Shown here: piece by piece, positions 15,013 to 23,732 of the stretch | Layout: each line of letters starts with the position of its first letter | Numbering within the stretch: the stretch's first letter is position 1 | Source of the DNA: an uncultured Bacteroidales bacterium | GTDB lineage: Bacteria > Bacteroidota > Bacteroidia > Bacteroidales > UBA932 | Direction: 5' to 3' | Assembly: GCA_944322565.1 (NCBI GenBank) | Contig: CALUPG010000005.1 | Span: 1 to 64,000, forward strand | DNA length: 64,000 bases | Translations under genes and position numbers: made by a program | Notes under the pieces: model-generated | Databases searched by the model: none | What the model was told of the DNA's origin: nothing | The model's input: only the letters and a program-made list of their open reading frames with translations

Positions 15013-16097
15013 TGCACACGTATCGTACGTCCGATTTTAAGTATTGTCTGCGGCGTGATGCCGTTCATTCTGCACAGAGCGGCAACCGATGTGCCGTTGG
15101 CCAATGCTATCCGTCCGAGAGTATCCCCGGACTTTATCGTATAGTATCTCATGGCCGCTCTTTCCGCATCCTCCCTGGCATCATCTTCGGCATTCAGGAT
15201 TTCGTCTTCAAAATCCTGCTCATAATTGCTGTACGGGCTGAAATACTTTTTCTTGAGGACAAACAGACGATATCTGAGATCTCCTGTCTCAAAGTCTATG
15301 AGCCACTGGGGATCAAAGGCATATCCCTTGTATCTGGTCTCGAAATGAAGATGAGGGCCGGTGGAGCGTCCGGTGGAGCCGCCCAGACCTATGACATCTC
15401 CGGCATGCACCCAGTCTCCGGACTTGACCTTACGGCTGGACAGATGTCCGTAGAATGTCTCAAGGCCGTTCTGGTGTCTGACGACCACAAGATTGCCGTA
15501 TCCTGACGCATATCTTGAGACACGGACTTCACCGTCAAAGGCGGCATGGACAGGGGTTCCTGTCGTCAGGGGAATATCTATTCCCTGATGCCTTCTTCCC
15601 CTGCGTATGCCGAATTTCCCACGGGGATGCACAGCGCCGAGATATGGACAATGGTACTGGCTGAGACTGTCCACCACCCACAGAGACCACACATTGTCAA
15701 GACTGTCCAAATCAATTTTATACGGATCCATGGAGTATTCGTCCCAATATTCGTTGAATACTTCCGCCTGCATCATGAAGTCTCCGTCCTTGACATACTG
15801 CCATGTGTTGTCGCTGTAAAGCACCACCTTCACATGCTCATTGACAGTATCAAGAGTATCAATGACCATGGCATCCGTGTCAATCATCGATTTGACAGGT
15901 TTGAGGGCAGGCCGGGGCACAATCAGTTCGGCCTCCTGTCTTGTCAACGGGACTGAGCGTCTTACAGTGGGAAAACCGCTTCCGATGACATCGTCCCGGC
16001 CTTTTTCATCAGCCGGAGATGCCGTTGCGGCTGCAGCCGACAACACCAGTATGGTTATGATTCCCGTTATCCTTGCAACGATTTCTGTTTTCGTCAT
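15009..16097 (-). CDS. M23 peptidase with C-terminal LysM domain
   Basis: A 362-residue exported protein: signal peptide (about residues 1-27), a linker region, an M23/LytM zinc peptidase domain with HQGID (about 174) and HLHFE (about 249), and a LysM domain at the C-terminus (about 315-362, YTIKSGDTLGRIAL...). Zinc ligands of the family are present, so it should cut peptidoglycan cross-bridges, with LysM holding it to the wall. Its ATG overlaps the phosphohexomutase stop and its stop overlaps the histidine kinase start, both as ATGA, so the genes are translationally coupled. Its position before a sensor kinase hints at cell-wall sensing, which is inference. Confidence 0.9.
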   Translation of the reverse strand: MTKTEIVARITGIITILVLSAAAATASPADEKGRDDVIGSGFPTVRRSVPLTRQEAELIVPRPALKPVKSMIDTDAMVIDTLDTVNEHVKVVLYSDNTWQYVKDGDFMMQAEVFNEYWDEYSMDPYKIDLDSLDNVWSLWVVDSLSQYHCPYLGAVHPRGKFGIRRGRRHQGIDIPLTTGTPVHAAFDGEVRVSRYASGYGNLVVVRHQNGLETFYGHLSSRKVKSGDWVHAGDVIGLGGSTGRSTGPHLHFETRYKGYAFDPQWLIDFETGDLRYRLFVLKKKYFSPYSNYEQDFEDEILNAEDDAREDAERAAMRYYTIKSGDTLGRIALANGTSVAALCRMNGITPQTILKIGRTIRVQ

Positions 16098-17473
16098 AAT
16101 CTGCCGCTTAAGATTTCACGCACCTTCGCCACCTTTTCATTCAGGAGTTCCTCCGACGAGGCCTCACAGATGAACCTGAGGTATGGCTCCGTATTTGACG
16201 GACGGATATTGAACCACCACTGCGGGAATTCCACCCTGTAGCCGTCAAAATCCATATATGCCGTCGGTTTCTCTGCTTTCATGAAATAATCCCTGACGGC
16301 ATCCATTGCTCCCTGCTTGTCTTCAATTCTGAAATTGATCTCCCCGGAATTCCGGTATTTTGCGATGCCGCCGACAAGACGGCTCAGGGAGATGCCCCTT
16401 TTCTTCATTTCCGCAACCACATTCAGAATAAGCACAGACGCAAGAAGTCCGCTGTCTGAATAGAAGAAATCCCGGAAATAATAATGCCCGGCCAGTTCTC
16501 CGCCGTAGATTCCGTCAAGTTCCCTGAGTTTGCGGGCTGCAAATGCCCTGCCGACTTTCCATGTATGCATTTCCGCGCCCATAGGCACAAGATATTCGCC
16601 GACCGCCTTTGAACTTCTTATATCCTGAAGCACTCTGCCGCCGGCGCCTTCACATCTGCACTTCCCTTCCGCATTGTTCCTGCAGTCTCCGAAGAACCAG
16701 TGGCCGAGCACGGCAATCATAAGGTCGGGAGAAATGAAACTGCCGTTCTCGTCCACGAACATCACTCTGTCGGCATCCCCGTCATAAATGACCCCAACAT
16801 CTGCGCGGGATGAAAGCACCAGCGACTGAAGAGCCCTGACATTCTCCTGAACGAGAGGGTTTGGCTCATGGTTCGGGAAGCGTCCGTCCATTTCATCATA
16901 AATATATTCCGGGGCGTCCCCGAAAATTTCCTTAGCGAAGAGCGCGGACATGCCGTTGGACAGATCCATCGCTATCCTCAGACCAGAATAGTCCCCCCTG
17001 AAGCTGAGGAGGAATTTCAGATAGGCATCATGTATGTCCATAGGAATGACAGCACCCTTCTTCGCAGCCGGGACACATTCCCTGCCCGAGTCAATCCAGT
17101 CCCGTATCTGCCCGAGTCCATTGTCAAGACCGACCGGAAGTGCATTCTCCCGCGAAACTTTCATCCCGTTGTACTGCGGCGGATTGTGCGATGCCGTAAT
17201 CTGGACAGATGCCTTGAATCCGTATTCGGCAGTGCCGAAATACACCATCGGGGTTGTGCTCAGGCCGAGATCATAGACATCGGCACCGGCATCAGTCAGT
17301 CCGCGCACAAGCCAGTCATGAATTTCAGGAGATGACTCCCTGCAGTCCCTTCCCACAAGAACCTTGTCTGCCTGAAGCAGCCCGGGGATGAAAAAACCAG
17401 TCTTATAAACTGTTACCTTGTCAAAGTCAACATTATAGACACCCCTGATGTCGTATGCGTGAAATGCTCCCAT
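16094..17473 (-). CDS. Phosphomannomutase/phosphoglucomutase
   Basis: A 459-residue alpha-D-phosphohexomutase. Seen: the phosphoserine loop TASHNPPQYNGMK (about residue 97), the metal loop DGDADRVMFVD (about 229), a sugar-binding GGELAGHYYFRD segment and the phosphate-binding RPSNTEPYLRF near the C-terminus. It interconverts hexose 6- and 1-phosphates for envelope sugar synthesis; whether mannose or glucose is preferred is not certain. I chose ATG 17473 (MGAFHAYDIRG) because it fits family starts and leaves 2 bases after def; an in-frame ATG at 17506 would overlap def by 31 bases. Confidence 0.9.
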   Translation of the reverse strand: MGAFHAYDIRGVYNVDFDKVTVYKTGFFIPGLLQADKVLVGRDCRESSPEIHDWLVRGLTDAGADVYDLGLSTTPMVYFGTAEYGFKASVQITASHNPPQYNGMKVSRENALPVGLDNGLGQIRDWIDSGRECVPAAKKGAVIPMDIHDAYLKFLLSFRGDYSGLRIAMDLSNGMSALFAKEIFGDAPEYIYDEMDGRFPNHEPNPLVQENVRALQSLVLSSRADVGVIYDGDADRVMFVDENGSFISPDLMIAVLGHWFFGDCRNNAEGKCRCEGAGGRVLQDIRSSKAVGEYLVPMGAEMHTWKVGRAFAARKLRELDGIYGGELAGHYYFRDFFYSDSGLLASVLILNVVAEMKKRGISLSRLVGGIAKYRNSGEINFRIEDKQGAMDAVRDYFMKAEKPTAYMDFDGYRVEFPQWWFNIRPSNTEPYLRFICEASSEELLNEKVAKVREILSGRL

Positions 17474-17475
17474 AC

Positions 17476-18030
17476 CTATTTGCTTTTGGTCTTGTATCTC
17501 GGGCAAACCTTCCCGCGGGCAATGCCGCTGAGCTTCCTGCCGATAAGCTTTTTCCTTACGGGAGCGACCCTGTCGACAAACAGGTTCCCGTCAAGATGGT
17601 CCATCTCATGCTGAATCATCCTGCATGCAAATCTGTCGAATTCCTCGACCTGCCTCTGGAAATTCTCATCATAATATTCGACCTTGATTTTGGCCGGACG
17701 GCGCACATCAGCATATATGCCCGGCACACTGAGGCAGCCTTCGGAATACTCCCTGGTCTCCTCACTGGCCTCAAGCAACACGGGATTAATCATAGTCCTG
17801 CGGAAGCCCTTGAGGTAATCGTATGTCTCGGAAACCACATCCCCGTCCACAATCAGCACTCTGAGAGACACACCCACCTGCGGGGCGGCAAGGCCGCATC
17901 CGTCGGCAGACCGGAGAGTCTCCCGCATATCTGCGACAAGGGTTGTCAGATAGTCCTTCTGGGCGAGATCAGCATCTGCGGCATTTTCCCGAAGCACTTC
18001 CGCCCCATACAAATAAATCGGCAATACCAT
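17476..18030 (-). CDS. def: Peptide deformylase
   Basis: A 184-residue metalloenzyme that removes the N-terminal formyl group from new proteins. All three family motifs are intact: GCGLAAPQVG (about residue 45), EGCLS (about 94-98) with the metal-binding cysteine, and QHEMDHLDG (about 139-147) with the HExxH zinc/iron ligands and catalytic glutamate. Length is normal. It lies 33 bases after ruvX and 2 bases before the phosphohexomutase, in the run driven by the promoter at 18600-18630. Confidence 0.97.
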   Translation of the reverse strand: MVLPIYLYGAEVLRENAADADLAQKDYLTTLVADMRETLRSADGCGLAAPQVGVSLRVLIVDGDVVSETYDYLKGFRRTMINPVLLEASEETREYSEGCLSVPGIYADVRRPAKIKVEYYDENFQRQVEEFDRFACRMIQHEMDHLDGNLFVDRVAPVRKKLIGRKLSGIARGKVCPRYKTKSK

Positions 18031-18063
18031 AATTTCTGTTATATTTTTATTATTTCCCGGGGT

Positions 18064-18588
18064 CTACCTTTTCTTTCGATGAGAGCCTCCCCGGCCACTG
18101 CGCCCGTGCTTTCCAGTCGTCTTATCAGACAATGAGTCAGGCACAAACTGATTGGGAACTACAAAATTTGTACCGCCATTTCTGCGGTCGAGCCACCCCT
18201 GAAGAATGATGGCCGCACTGATTTTGTCCACGGACGACTTGTCTCTCCTTTCGCTTGCCTTCATCCCGCCGTCAATCATAGCCCTGTGGGCAAGAACCGA
18301 AGTAAAGCGCTCATCCTCCATCTCAACAGGGATACTCGGAAATTCCCGCCTGAGCCTGGACACGAATGCCCGGACATCCGCAGCGGCTTCAGACGGGGCT
18401 CCGTCCATATTGACCGGCCATCCCACCACAAATGTCCTTACAGTCTCATTTTCGCAGTATGTTTTAAGATATTCTATTATCTTTGCAGATTGGACTGTAT
18501 CCAGCGCAGATGCGAAGATGCCGAGGGGATCGCTTGCGGCGACTCCCGTCCTTTTCCTTCCGTAGTCTATTCCGATGATTCTGTCCAT
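18064..18588 (-). CDS. ruvX: Holliday-junction-resolvase-like YqgF/RuvX
   Basis: A 174-residue RNase H-fold protein. The N-terminal GIDYGRKRTGVA with its metal-binding aspartate, the VVGWPVNMDG strand and the DERFTSV segment with a conserved glutamate are all present; a late aspartate lies in the helix SSVDKISAAIIL. Family members act in pre-16S rRNA 5'-end maturation. About 30 extra residues at the C-terminus are basic and Gly/Ser-rich (KHGRSGRGGSHRKKR), unlike the roughly 140-residue E. coli form, and may aid RNA binding. It is the first gene of the minus-strand operon with def. Confidence 0.93.
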   Translation of the reverse strand: MDRIIGIDYGRKRTGVAASDPLGIFASALDTVQSAKIIEYLKTYCENETVRTFVVGWPVNMDGAPSEAAADVRAFVSRLRREFPSIPVEMEDERFTSVLAHRAMIDGGMKASERRDKSSVDKISAAIILQGWLDRRNGGTNFVVPNQFVPDSLSDKTTGKHGRSGRGGSHRKKR

Positions 18589-18599
18589 AATTCAGGGTG

Positions 18600-18630
18600 C
18601 AAAGGTAATATTAAAGTATGGCTCAGCAAA
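18600..18630 (-). promoter_or_regulatory. Promoter for ruvX-def operon
   Basis: On the minus strand TTTG (18627-18630) is followed after 19 bases by TACCTTTG (18600-18607), a perfect consensus match. The -33 part lies inside the first codons of the divergent peptidase gene starting at 18618. The ruvX start codon is 11 bases downstream of the -7 element, so the leader is very short. Confidence 0.75.
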
Positions 18631-19469
18631 AAAAAGAAAAAAAGACGGTCAAATACAGGCTGTCGCTTCTGGATGCCCAGACACACGAGAAACTCTGGGA
18701 AATGAGATTCACAAAGACCGGCTTTCTTGTAACGGCAGTGTCGGCAGTCGTGCTTTTTGCCCTCACAATATTCTGCATCACAGCCTTTACCCCCGTACGC
18801 ACATTCATACCGGGATATCCCGACGCCCACAGCAAACGCGCCGCAATTCTGAATGCGATGCGCATCGACTCGCTCGAGGCCGTCATCACCACATGGCATC
18901 TCTACTCCGAAAACCTCCGGAGGGTGATCGACGGGCAACAGCCGCTGCGCATAGACAGCCTCATTGACAGCAGGAAAAACGCAGAAGCCAAACTCACGGA
19001 CGCAGGGGAGGCAGACAGACAGGACTCTATTCTCAGGCAGGCCGTCATGGAGGAAGAGCAGTTCGGGCTTACCGAAACGGGAAAAAGAAACCTTCCGATT
19101 GAAGGGCTGCACTTCTTCACTCCGCTGAAAGGAATCATTTCACAGGGATACGACCCTGTTATCCACCCTTACATAGACATCACCGCCCCGGCCAATTCCG
19201 TTGTTGCCGCAGTACTTGACGGCACAGTCATATTTGCAGGCTGGAATGACGAGGCAGGATACACAATACAGATTCAGCACAGCAATGACATCGTATCGAC
19301 ATACAAGCACAACCAGAAGCTCCTGAAGAAAACAGGAGACAAAGTTACTGCCGGCTCCCCGATAGCCATGGTAGGCAACACCGGCTCGCTGAGCACCGGG
19401 GACCACCTGCATTTTGAACTGTGGCACAAGGGAGAAGCCATCGATCCGACCAAATACATCAACTTCTGA
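18618..19469 (+). CDS. Membrane-anchored M23 family peptidase
   Basis: A 283-residue protein: a cytoplasmic N-terminus of about 30 basic residues, one membrane helix (about 34-56), a helical stalk, and a C-terminal LytM/M23 domain (about 165-283). The zinc motif is HPYID, keeping the HxxxD spacing, and HLHFEL follows near residue 263, so the site may be active, although the usual glycine of HxGxD is missing. It is the first gene of a run with dxr and rseP. Envelope remodelling or activation of another hydrolase are both possible. It diverges from ruvX across a short shared promoter region. Confidence 0.88.
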   Translation: MAQQKKEKKTVKYRLSLLDAQTHEKLWEMRFTKTGFLVTAVSAVVLFALTIFCITAFTPVRTFIPGYPDAHSKRAAILNAMRIDSLEAVITTWHLYSENLRRVIDGQQPLRIDSLIDSRKNAEAKLTDAGEADRQDSILRQAVMEEEQFGLTETGKRNLPIEGLHFFTPLKGIISQGYDPVIHPYIDITAPANSVVAAVLDGTVIFAGWNDEAGYTIQIQHSNDIVSTYKHNQKLLKKTGDKVTAGSPIAMVGNTGSLSTGDHLHFELWHKGEAIDPTKYINF

Positions 19470-19491
19470 TGAAAAAACACATCAATTCCCG

Positions 19492-20655
19492 ATGAGAAAG
19501 AGACGCATAGCCATACTTGGCTCGACAGGTTCCATAGGACGACAGGCACTTGATGTCATCCGGCAGCACAGAGATCTGTTTGAAGTGGAGCTTCTGACAG
19601 CCAACAACAACAGCAGACTTCTGGCCGAGCAGGCAATCGAGTTTGACGCCAACAATGCAGTCATCTGCAACAGCGACAAATACAAGGAAGTGTCAGAAGC
19701 CCTCCGGCCGTATTACACCAAGGTATTTGCGGGGATGCAGTCTGTCTGCGACCTCGTGGCGGGTGACGAAACAGACATTGTACTGACATCTATGGTAGGA
19801 TTCAGCGGCCTGGAGTCCACTGTGGCGGCAATCAGGGCAGGAAAGACCATAGCCCTCGCGAACAAGGAGACACTGGTCGCAGCCGGAGAGACCGTAATGG
19901 AGCTGGCGGCAAAGCACCATGCGGCAATACTTCCCGTGGACTCCGAACACTCGGCCATCTTCCAGTGCCTCCACTGCTCCCCGCAGGCACAGATAGAAAA
20001 AATCCATCTTACGGCTTCCGGCGGTCCGTTCAGGACATGGACAAAAGACCGGATAGCTTCAGCCACAGCAGAGCAGGCCCTCAGACATCCGAAATGGTCC
20101 ATGGGCAGCAAAATCACCATAGACTCAGCGACAATGATGAACAAAGGGCTTGAAATCATAGAGGCCAGATGGCTGTTCGATGTCAGCCCGGACAGGATAA
20201 ATGTAGTAGTGCATCCGCAGTCTGTCATACATTCCATGGTGGAATTTGCAGACGGGGCCGTCATAGCCCAGATGGGGCATCCCGACATGAGAGAGCCCAT
20301 ACAGTATGCCCTGGGATATCCGGAGAGACTTGCGCTGGACAACCGCAAGCTTGATTTTGCGGAACTCGGCTCAATGACATTCGAGTCCCCCGACGAAACA
20401 AGATTCCCGGCCCTGGCCTTAGCCAAAGAAGCACTGGAAAAAGGAGGGAACATGCCATGCATCATGAATGCAGCCAATGAAGTTGCCGTCGATGCCTTCC
20501 TGCATGGCAGGATAAGTTTCTACGGCATGTCTGAACTTGTCAGCCGCTGCATGGCAGGCGTGGATTTTGTCAGCCATCCCGACCTTGACTGCATTTTCCT
20601 CACAGACAGGGAAGCAGCGGCGAAAGCCAGAGAAATTCTTTCGGACATGGCTTGA
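19492..20655 (+). CDS. dxr: 1-deoxy-D-xylulose 5-phosphate reductoisomerase
   Basis: A 387-residue enzyme of the MEP isoprenoid pathway that converts DXP to MEP with NADPH. Seen: NADPH-binding GSTGSIG (residues 10-16), NKETLVAAGE (about 125), the metal-binding DSEHSAIFQ (about 149), the flexible SGGPFR loop and MMNKGLEIIEA with substrate-binding residues (about 216). The open frame extends up to 19414, but ATG 19492 places the Rossmann strand at the N-terminus and leaves 22 bases after the peptidase gene. It is co-directional with rseP, as in many bacteria. Confidence 0.97.
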   Translation: MRKRRIAILGSTGSIGRQALDVIRQHRDLFEVELLTANNNSRLLAEQAIEFDANNAVICNSDKYKEVSEALRPYYTKVFAGMQSVCDLVAGDETDIVLTSMVGFSGLESTVAAIRAGKTIALANKETLVAAGETVMELAAKHHAAILPVDSEHSAIFQCLHCSPQAQIEKIHLTASGGPFRTWTKDRIASATAEQALRHPKWSMGSKITIDSATMMNKGLEIIEARWLFDVSPDRINVVVHPQSVIHSMVEFADGAVIAQMGHPDMREPIQYALGYPERLALDNRKLDFAELGSMTFESPDETRFPALALAKEALEKGGNMPCIMNAANEVAVDAFLHGRISFYGMSELVSRCMAGVDFVSHPDLDCIFLTDREAAAKAREILSDMA

Positions 20656-20705
20656 AAACAGCCGGATTCATAACTCAATAAGCACAAACTAAAGTCACAA
20701 GAAAG

Positions 20706-22013
20706 ATGATTGCACTTTTCAAGGCACTTCAGATACTGATTGTCATATCAATACTGGTCTTAGTCCATGAACTCGGACATTTCATGTTCGCCAAACTGTT
20801 CAAGATAAGGGTAGACAAATTCTATCTTTTCTTTGATGCAGGCGGGTTCTCCCTGTTTAAGTTCAAGCCGAAAAATTCCGATACGGAATACGGGATAGGC
20901 TGGCTGCCGCTGGGAGGCTACTGCAAGATTGCCGGAATGATTGACGAATCCATGGACACGGAGCATCTGGGTCAGGAGGCGAAGGAATGGGAATTCAGGA
21001 GCAAGCCCGCATGGCAGAGACTGCTGGTGATGGCAGGCGGAGTCCTGTTCAACTTCATATTTGCCATTATCCTCTATGCCGGAATCCTTGCAGGATGGGG
21101 AGAAAGCTACATAAGCAATGAAAACAACAGGATTTATGTCAACGACCTGGCATACGAGATGGGATTCCGCACCGGAGACAGGATTCTTGCATTCGACGAC
21201 TATGTTCCGGAGAATTTCGGCATGCTTCAGGCTGACCTTGCAAGAAGAACGGCTGAAAAAGCCACGGTGCTCAGGGACGGGGATACGCTTGACATCTACA
21301 TTGACAGGAACATGATAGGCGATGTCCTCAACACCCCGGGGATGTTTTCACTGGCTACACCATTTGTCATAGACACTGTGCCTCCGACCTCTGCAAACTA
21401 CGGCTGCGGTCTGACAGGAGGCGACAGGATAATAGAGATTGCCGGAACTCCGGTGGAGTATGTACAGGATTCATGGCAGCTGCTCAAGGGACACACGGAT
21501 TCGGAAGTTCCCGTCTCCGTAGTCAGAGGAGCCGATACAATCATGATGTCAATGCAGGTGGATACCGCCGGACGGTTCGGAGTCCTGACACATATCCCCG
21601 GAATAAAGACACACAGATATTCTGTCCTGTCTGCCATTCCCGCAGGATGCAAAATGGCATACAACACCATAGGAGGCTATATAAGGGATCTGAAGCTTGT
21701 CTTCACCCCGAGCACGGAAGCCTACAAGTCCGTCGGCAGCTTCATCGCCATGGGACAGATATTCCCGTCATATTGGGACTGGTATGCCTTCCTGAGCATC
21801 ATGGCACTCTTCTCGATAATGCTCGGCGTAATGAACCTGCTGCCCATACCGGCACTGGACGGAGGCCACATTGTATTCACTTTGTATGAAATCGTCACCC
21901 GGAAGAAGCCAAGCGACAGATTTCTCATTGGCGCCCAGATTGTGGGATTCATACTGCTTTTCGGCCTGATAATACTTGCTTTCGGCAATGACATAGGAAG
22001 ACTTATGAGATAA
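20706..22013 (+). CDS. rseP: RseP-like site-2 membrane metalloprotease
   Basis: A 435-residue M50 protease. The first membrane helix carries HELGH (H21-H25) and a late helix carries the third zinc ligand in PIPALDGGH (about 381-389). Two PDZ-like regions lie between (about 140-300; for example FRTGDRILAFDD and LTGGDRIIEIAG). It cuts proteins within the membrane, typically anti-sigma factors or leftover signal peptides. It lies 50 bases after dxr, a common pairing. All catalytic residues are present; its substrate here is unknown. Confidence 0.95.
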   Translation: MIALFKALQILIVISILVLVHELGHFMFAKLFKIRVDKFYLFFDAGGFSLFKFKPKNSDTEYGIGWLPLGGYCKIAGMIDESMDTEHLGQEAKEWEFRSKPAWQRLLVMAGGVLFNFIFAIILYAGILAGWGESYISNENNRIYVNDLAYEMGFRTGDRILAFDDYVPENFGMLQADLARRTAEKATVLRDGDTLDIYIDRNMIGDVLNTPGMFSLATPFVIDTVPPTSANYGCGLTGGDRIIEIAGTPVEYVQDSWQLLKGHTDSEVPVSVVRGADTIMMSMQVDTAGRFGVLTHIPGIKTHRYSVLSAIPAGCKMAYNTIGGYIRDLKLVFTPSTEAYKSVGSFIAMGQIFPSYWDWYAFLSIMALFSIMLGVMNLLPIPALDGGHIVFTLYEIVTRKKPSDRFLIGAQIVGFILLFGLIILAFGNDIGRLMR

Positions 22014-22089
22014 TTCGGATTTAATTCCTATATTTCAACCGATAAATGTATATACAAAAAATATCACACACTTAAATAAAGAACGCACA

Positions 22090-23106
22090 ATGAAAAGATT
22101 CTTGTTCCTCAAGCCGGCAATTGCAGCCACAATAGCATTCCTCGCAATTGTGTCATGCGGCAATTCGACAAAACGACTTCTGCCTAATGTGAGCGGCAAG
22201 GCAGGAGAAATTGTTGTAGTCATAGGCAAAGAGGCCTGGGAAGGGACACCAGGCAACGAAATCCGCACCCTCCTTGCGAGCGACTGCCCGTACCTTCCGC
22301 AGAAGGAACCTCTCTACACCCTCATAAATGTTCCGGCAACGGCATTCACGAATATTTTTCAGCTGCACCGCAATATCCTCATGGTCAATATTGACTCAAA
22401 GGTCACGGAACCGGGAGTAAGGCTCAAATACGACCAGTGGGCCCAGCCGCAATGCATAATGCTTGTCAATGCTCCGGACAATGAAACGGCCGCATCTCTC
22501 ATTGCAGAAAACAGCGAGCTGATACTCAACGCATACGAGCAGGCAGAGCGTGACAGGGTCATCATTAACACGAAACAATATGAAGCCGGGCAGCTCAGGG
22601 CCACAGTAAACAAGATTTTCGGGGGGTCCCCATATTTTCCGAAAGGATATTCATGCAAGAAAGAAACTTCGGATTTTGTATGGATTTCATATGACACCCA
22701 GTACACTATACAGGGAATATTTGTCTATAAATACCCTGCCACCGGAGATGAGAAAAAAGATTTTTCCCTCGAGGAAATCATCGCCAACAGAAATTCCATG
22801 CTGAAGGCAAATGTGCCGGGAATGTTTGACAACACCTGGATGACAACAGCCGAGGCCGTTCAGCCGGGACTTGAATACATAAAGTACAAGGACCGCCAGT
22901 TTGCCCAGACAAGAGGCTTCTGGGAAGTACACAATGACTATATGGGCGGACCGTTTGTGTCACATTCATTCTATAGCCGTGACGGGAAGGACATAATCGT
23001 GCTCGAAGCCTTTGTTTATGCCCCGAGATATGACAAGCGAATCTATTTCAGACAGGTCGAGTCAATCATATATTCATTCCAGTGGGAGGATGAGCAGGAA
23101 AAATAA
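22090..23106 (+). CDS. DUF4837 lipoprotein
   Basis: A 338-residue lipoprotein with signal peptide and lipobox ending in Cys21 (IVSCGNS). The body matches what I know of the Bacteroidota family DUF4837, often encoded near rseP or in envelope gene neighbourhoods; its function is unknown. It starts 76 bases after rseP behind an AT-rich stretch containing the palindrome TGTATATACA, so it may have its own promoter. It ends just before the tRNA-Glu/rpsT promoter. Confidence 0.75.
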   Translation: MKRFLFLKPAIAATIAFLAIVSCGNSTKRLLPNVSGKAGEIVVVIGKEAWEGTPGNEIRTLLASDCPYLPQKEPLYTLINVPATAFTNIFQLHRNILMVNIDSKVTEPGVRLKYDQWAQPQCIMLVNAPDNETAASLIAENSELILNAYEQAERDRVIINTKQYEAGQLRATVNKIFGGSPYFPKGYSCKKETSDFVWISYDTQYTIQGIFVYKYPATGDEKKDFSLEEIIANRNSMLKANVPGMFDNTWMTTAEAVQPGLEYIKYKDRQFAQTRGFWEVHNDYMGGPFVSHSFYSRDGKDIIVLEAFVYAPRYDKRIYFRQVESIIYSFQWEDEQEK

Positions 23107-23114
23107 TAAAAATA

Positions 23115-23146
23115 TTTTGGCAAATTGAAATAATTGTCTACCTTTG
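23115..23146 (+). promoter_or_regulatory. Promoter for tRNA-Glu and rpsT
   Basis: TTTTG at 23115-23119 and TACCTTTG at 23139-23146 are 19 bases apart, a perfect Bacteroidota consensus. The tRNA-Glu gene begins 29 bases further on. Confidence 0.8.
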
Positions 23147-23175
23147 CACTCCCAATTCGACAGAATGGGGTGAAC

Positions 23176-23247
23176 GGTGGGTTCGTATAACGGTTAGTAC
23201 TCAAGATTTTCATTCTTGCAATAGGGGTTCGATTCCCCTACCCACTA
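23176..23247 (+). tRNA. tRNA-Glu (anticodon TTC)
   Basis: A 72-base cloverleaf: acceptor GGTGGGT/ACCCACT with one G-T pair at the end, anticodon stem CAAGA/TCTTG enclosing TTTTCAT (anticodon TTC), and a perfect T arm AGGGG-TTCGATT-CCCCT. CCA is not encoded. It shares a promoter with rpsT, which starts 22 bases later. Confidence 0.97.
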
Positions 23248-23269
23248 CGAAATATAAAAAAATAAAGTA

Positions 23270-23524
23270 ATGGCAAATCACGCATCAGCTGACAAGCGTT
23301 ATCGCCAGAGCGAGAGACGCAGATTGCATAATAAATATTATGCGAAGACGACCAGGAACGCGATCCGCGCCCTGAGAAATACGACAGACAAGGGTATGGC
23401 AGAGGCCAATGCACCGAAAGTCTATGCAATGATTGACAAGCTCGCAAAAATCGGTGTCATTCACAAGAACAAGGCGGCAAACCTCAAAAGCGGTCTTGCC
23501 GTTTACATCAACAAACTTTCGTAA
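23270..23524 (+). CDS. rpsT: 30S ribosomal protein bS20
   Basis: An 84-residue, strongly basic helical protein that binds 16S rRNA. It begins [21 protein letters not shown], with the conserved pattern of small-subunit protein S20 in which Bacteroidota replace some lysines by arginines. Length is normal. The gene stands between tRNA-Glu and tRNA-Pro and is followed by a strong terminator at 23560. Confidence 0.96.
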   Translation: MANHASADKRYRQSERRRLHNKYYAKTTRNAIRALRNTTDKGMAEANAPKVYAMIDKLAKIGVIHKNKAANLKSGLAVYINKLS

Positions 23525-23559
23525 GGGAGTAACCTTAAAGGTTTTCTTATAGCAGAGGG

Positions 23560-23589
23560 AGAAGCTGTCAAGGCGGCAGCTTCTTTTTC
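23560..23589 (+). terminator. Terminator after rpsT
   Basis: AGAAGCTG (23560-23567) pairs with CAGCTTCT (23577-23584), followed by TTTTT. It separates rpsT from tRNA-Pro. Confidence 0.85.
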
Positions 23590-23596
23590 ATAGAAA

Positions 23597-23669
23597 CGGG
23601 ATGTAGCGCAGTTGGTAGCGCACTACGTTCGGGACGTAGGGGTCGGGCGTTCGAGTCGCCTCATCCCGA
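23597..23669 (+). tRNA. tRNA-Pro (anticodon CGG)
   Basis: A 73-base cloverleaf: acceptor CGGGATG/CATCCCG, anticodon stem CTACG/CGTAG enclosing TTCGGGA (anticodon CGG) and a T arm with TTCGAGT loop. CCA is not encoded. It starts only a few bases after the rpsT terminator; no separate promoter is visible, so it may depend on read-through. Confidence 0.96.
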
Positions 23670-23670
23670 C

Positions 23671-23712
23671 CAAAAGCCTCGCAAAGCTGATATCAGTTTT
23701 GCGAGGCTTTTG
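23671..23712. terminator. Bidirectional terminator after tRNA-Pro
   Basis: A perfect 15-bp stem (23671-23685 with 23698-23712) has an A run on the left and a T run on the right, so it can end both the tRNA-Pro transcript and the converging bat operon. Confidence 0.9.
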
Positions 23713-23732
23713 AAGTTATACCGGCCGGCCAG

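Noticed and set aside
17455..18135. 226-codon plus-strand open frame
   Set aside because: It is antisense to def and has no domain; def motifs fix the true strand.
19713..20477. 254-codon minus-strand open frame
   Set aside because: It is antisense to dxr, whose catalytic motifs are all intact; composition is Ser/Met/Ala-rich as expected for a shadow frame.
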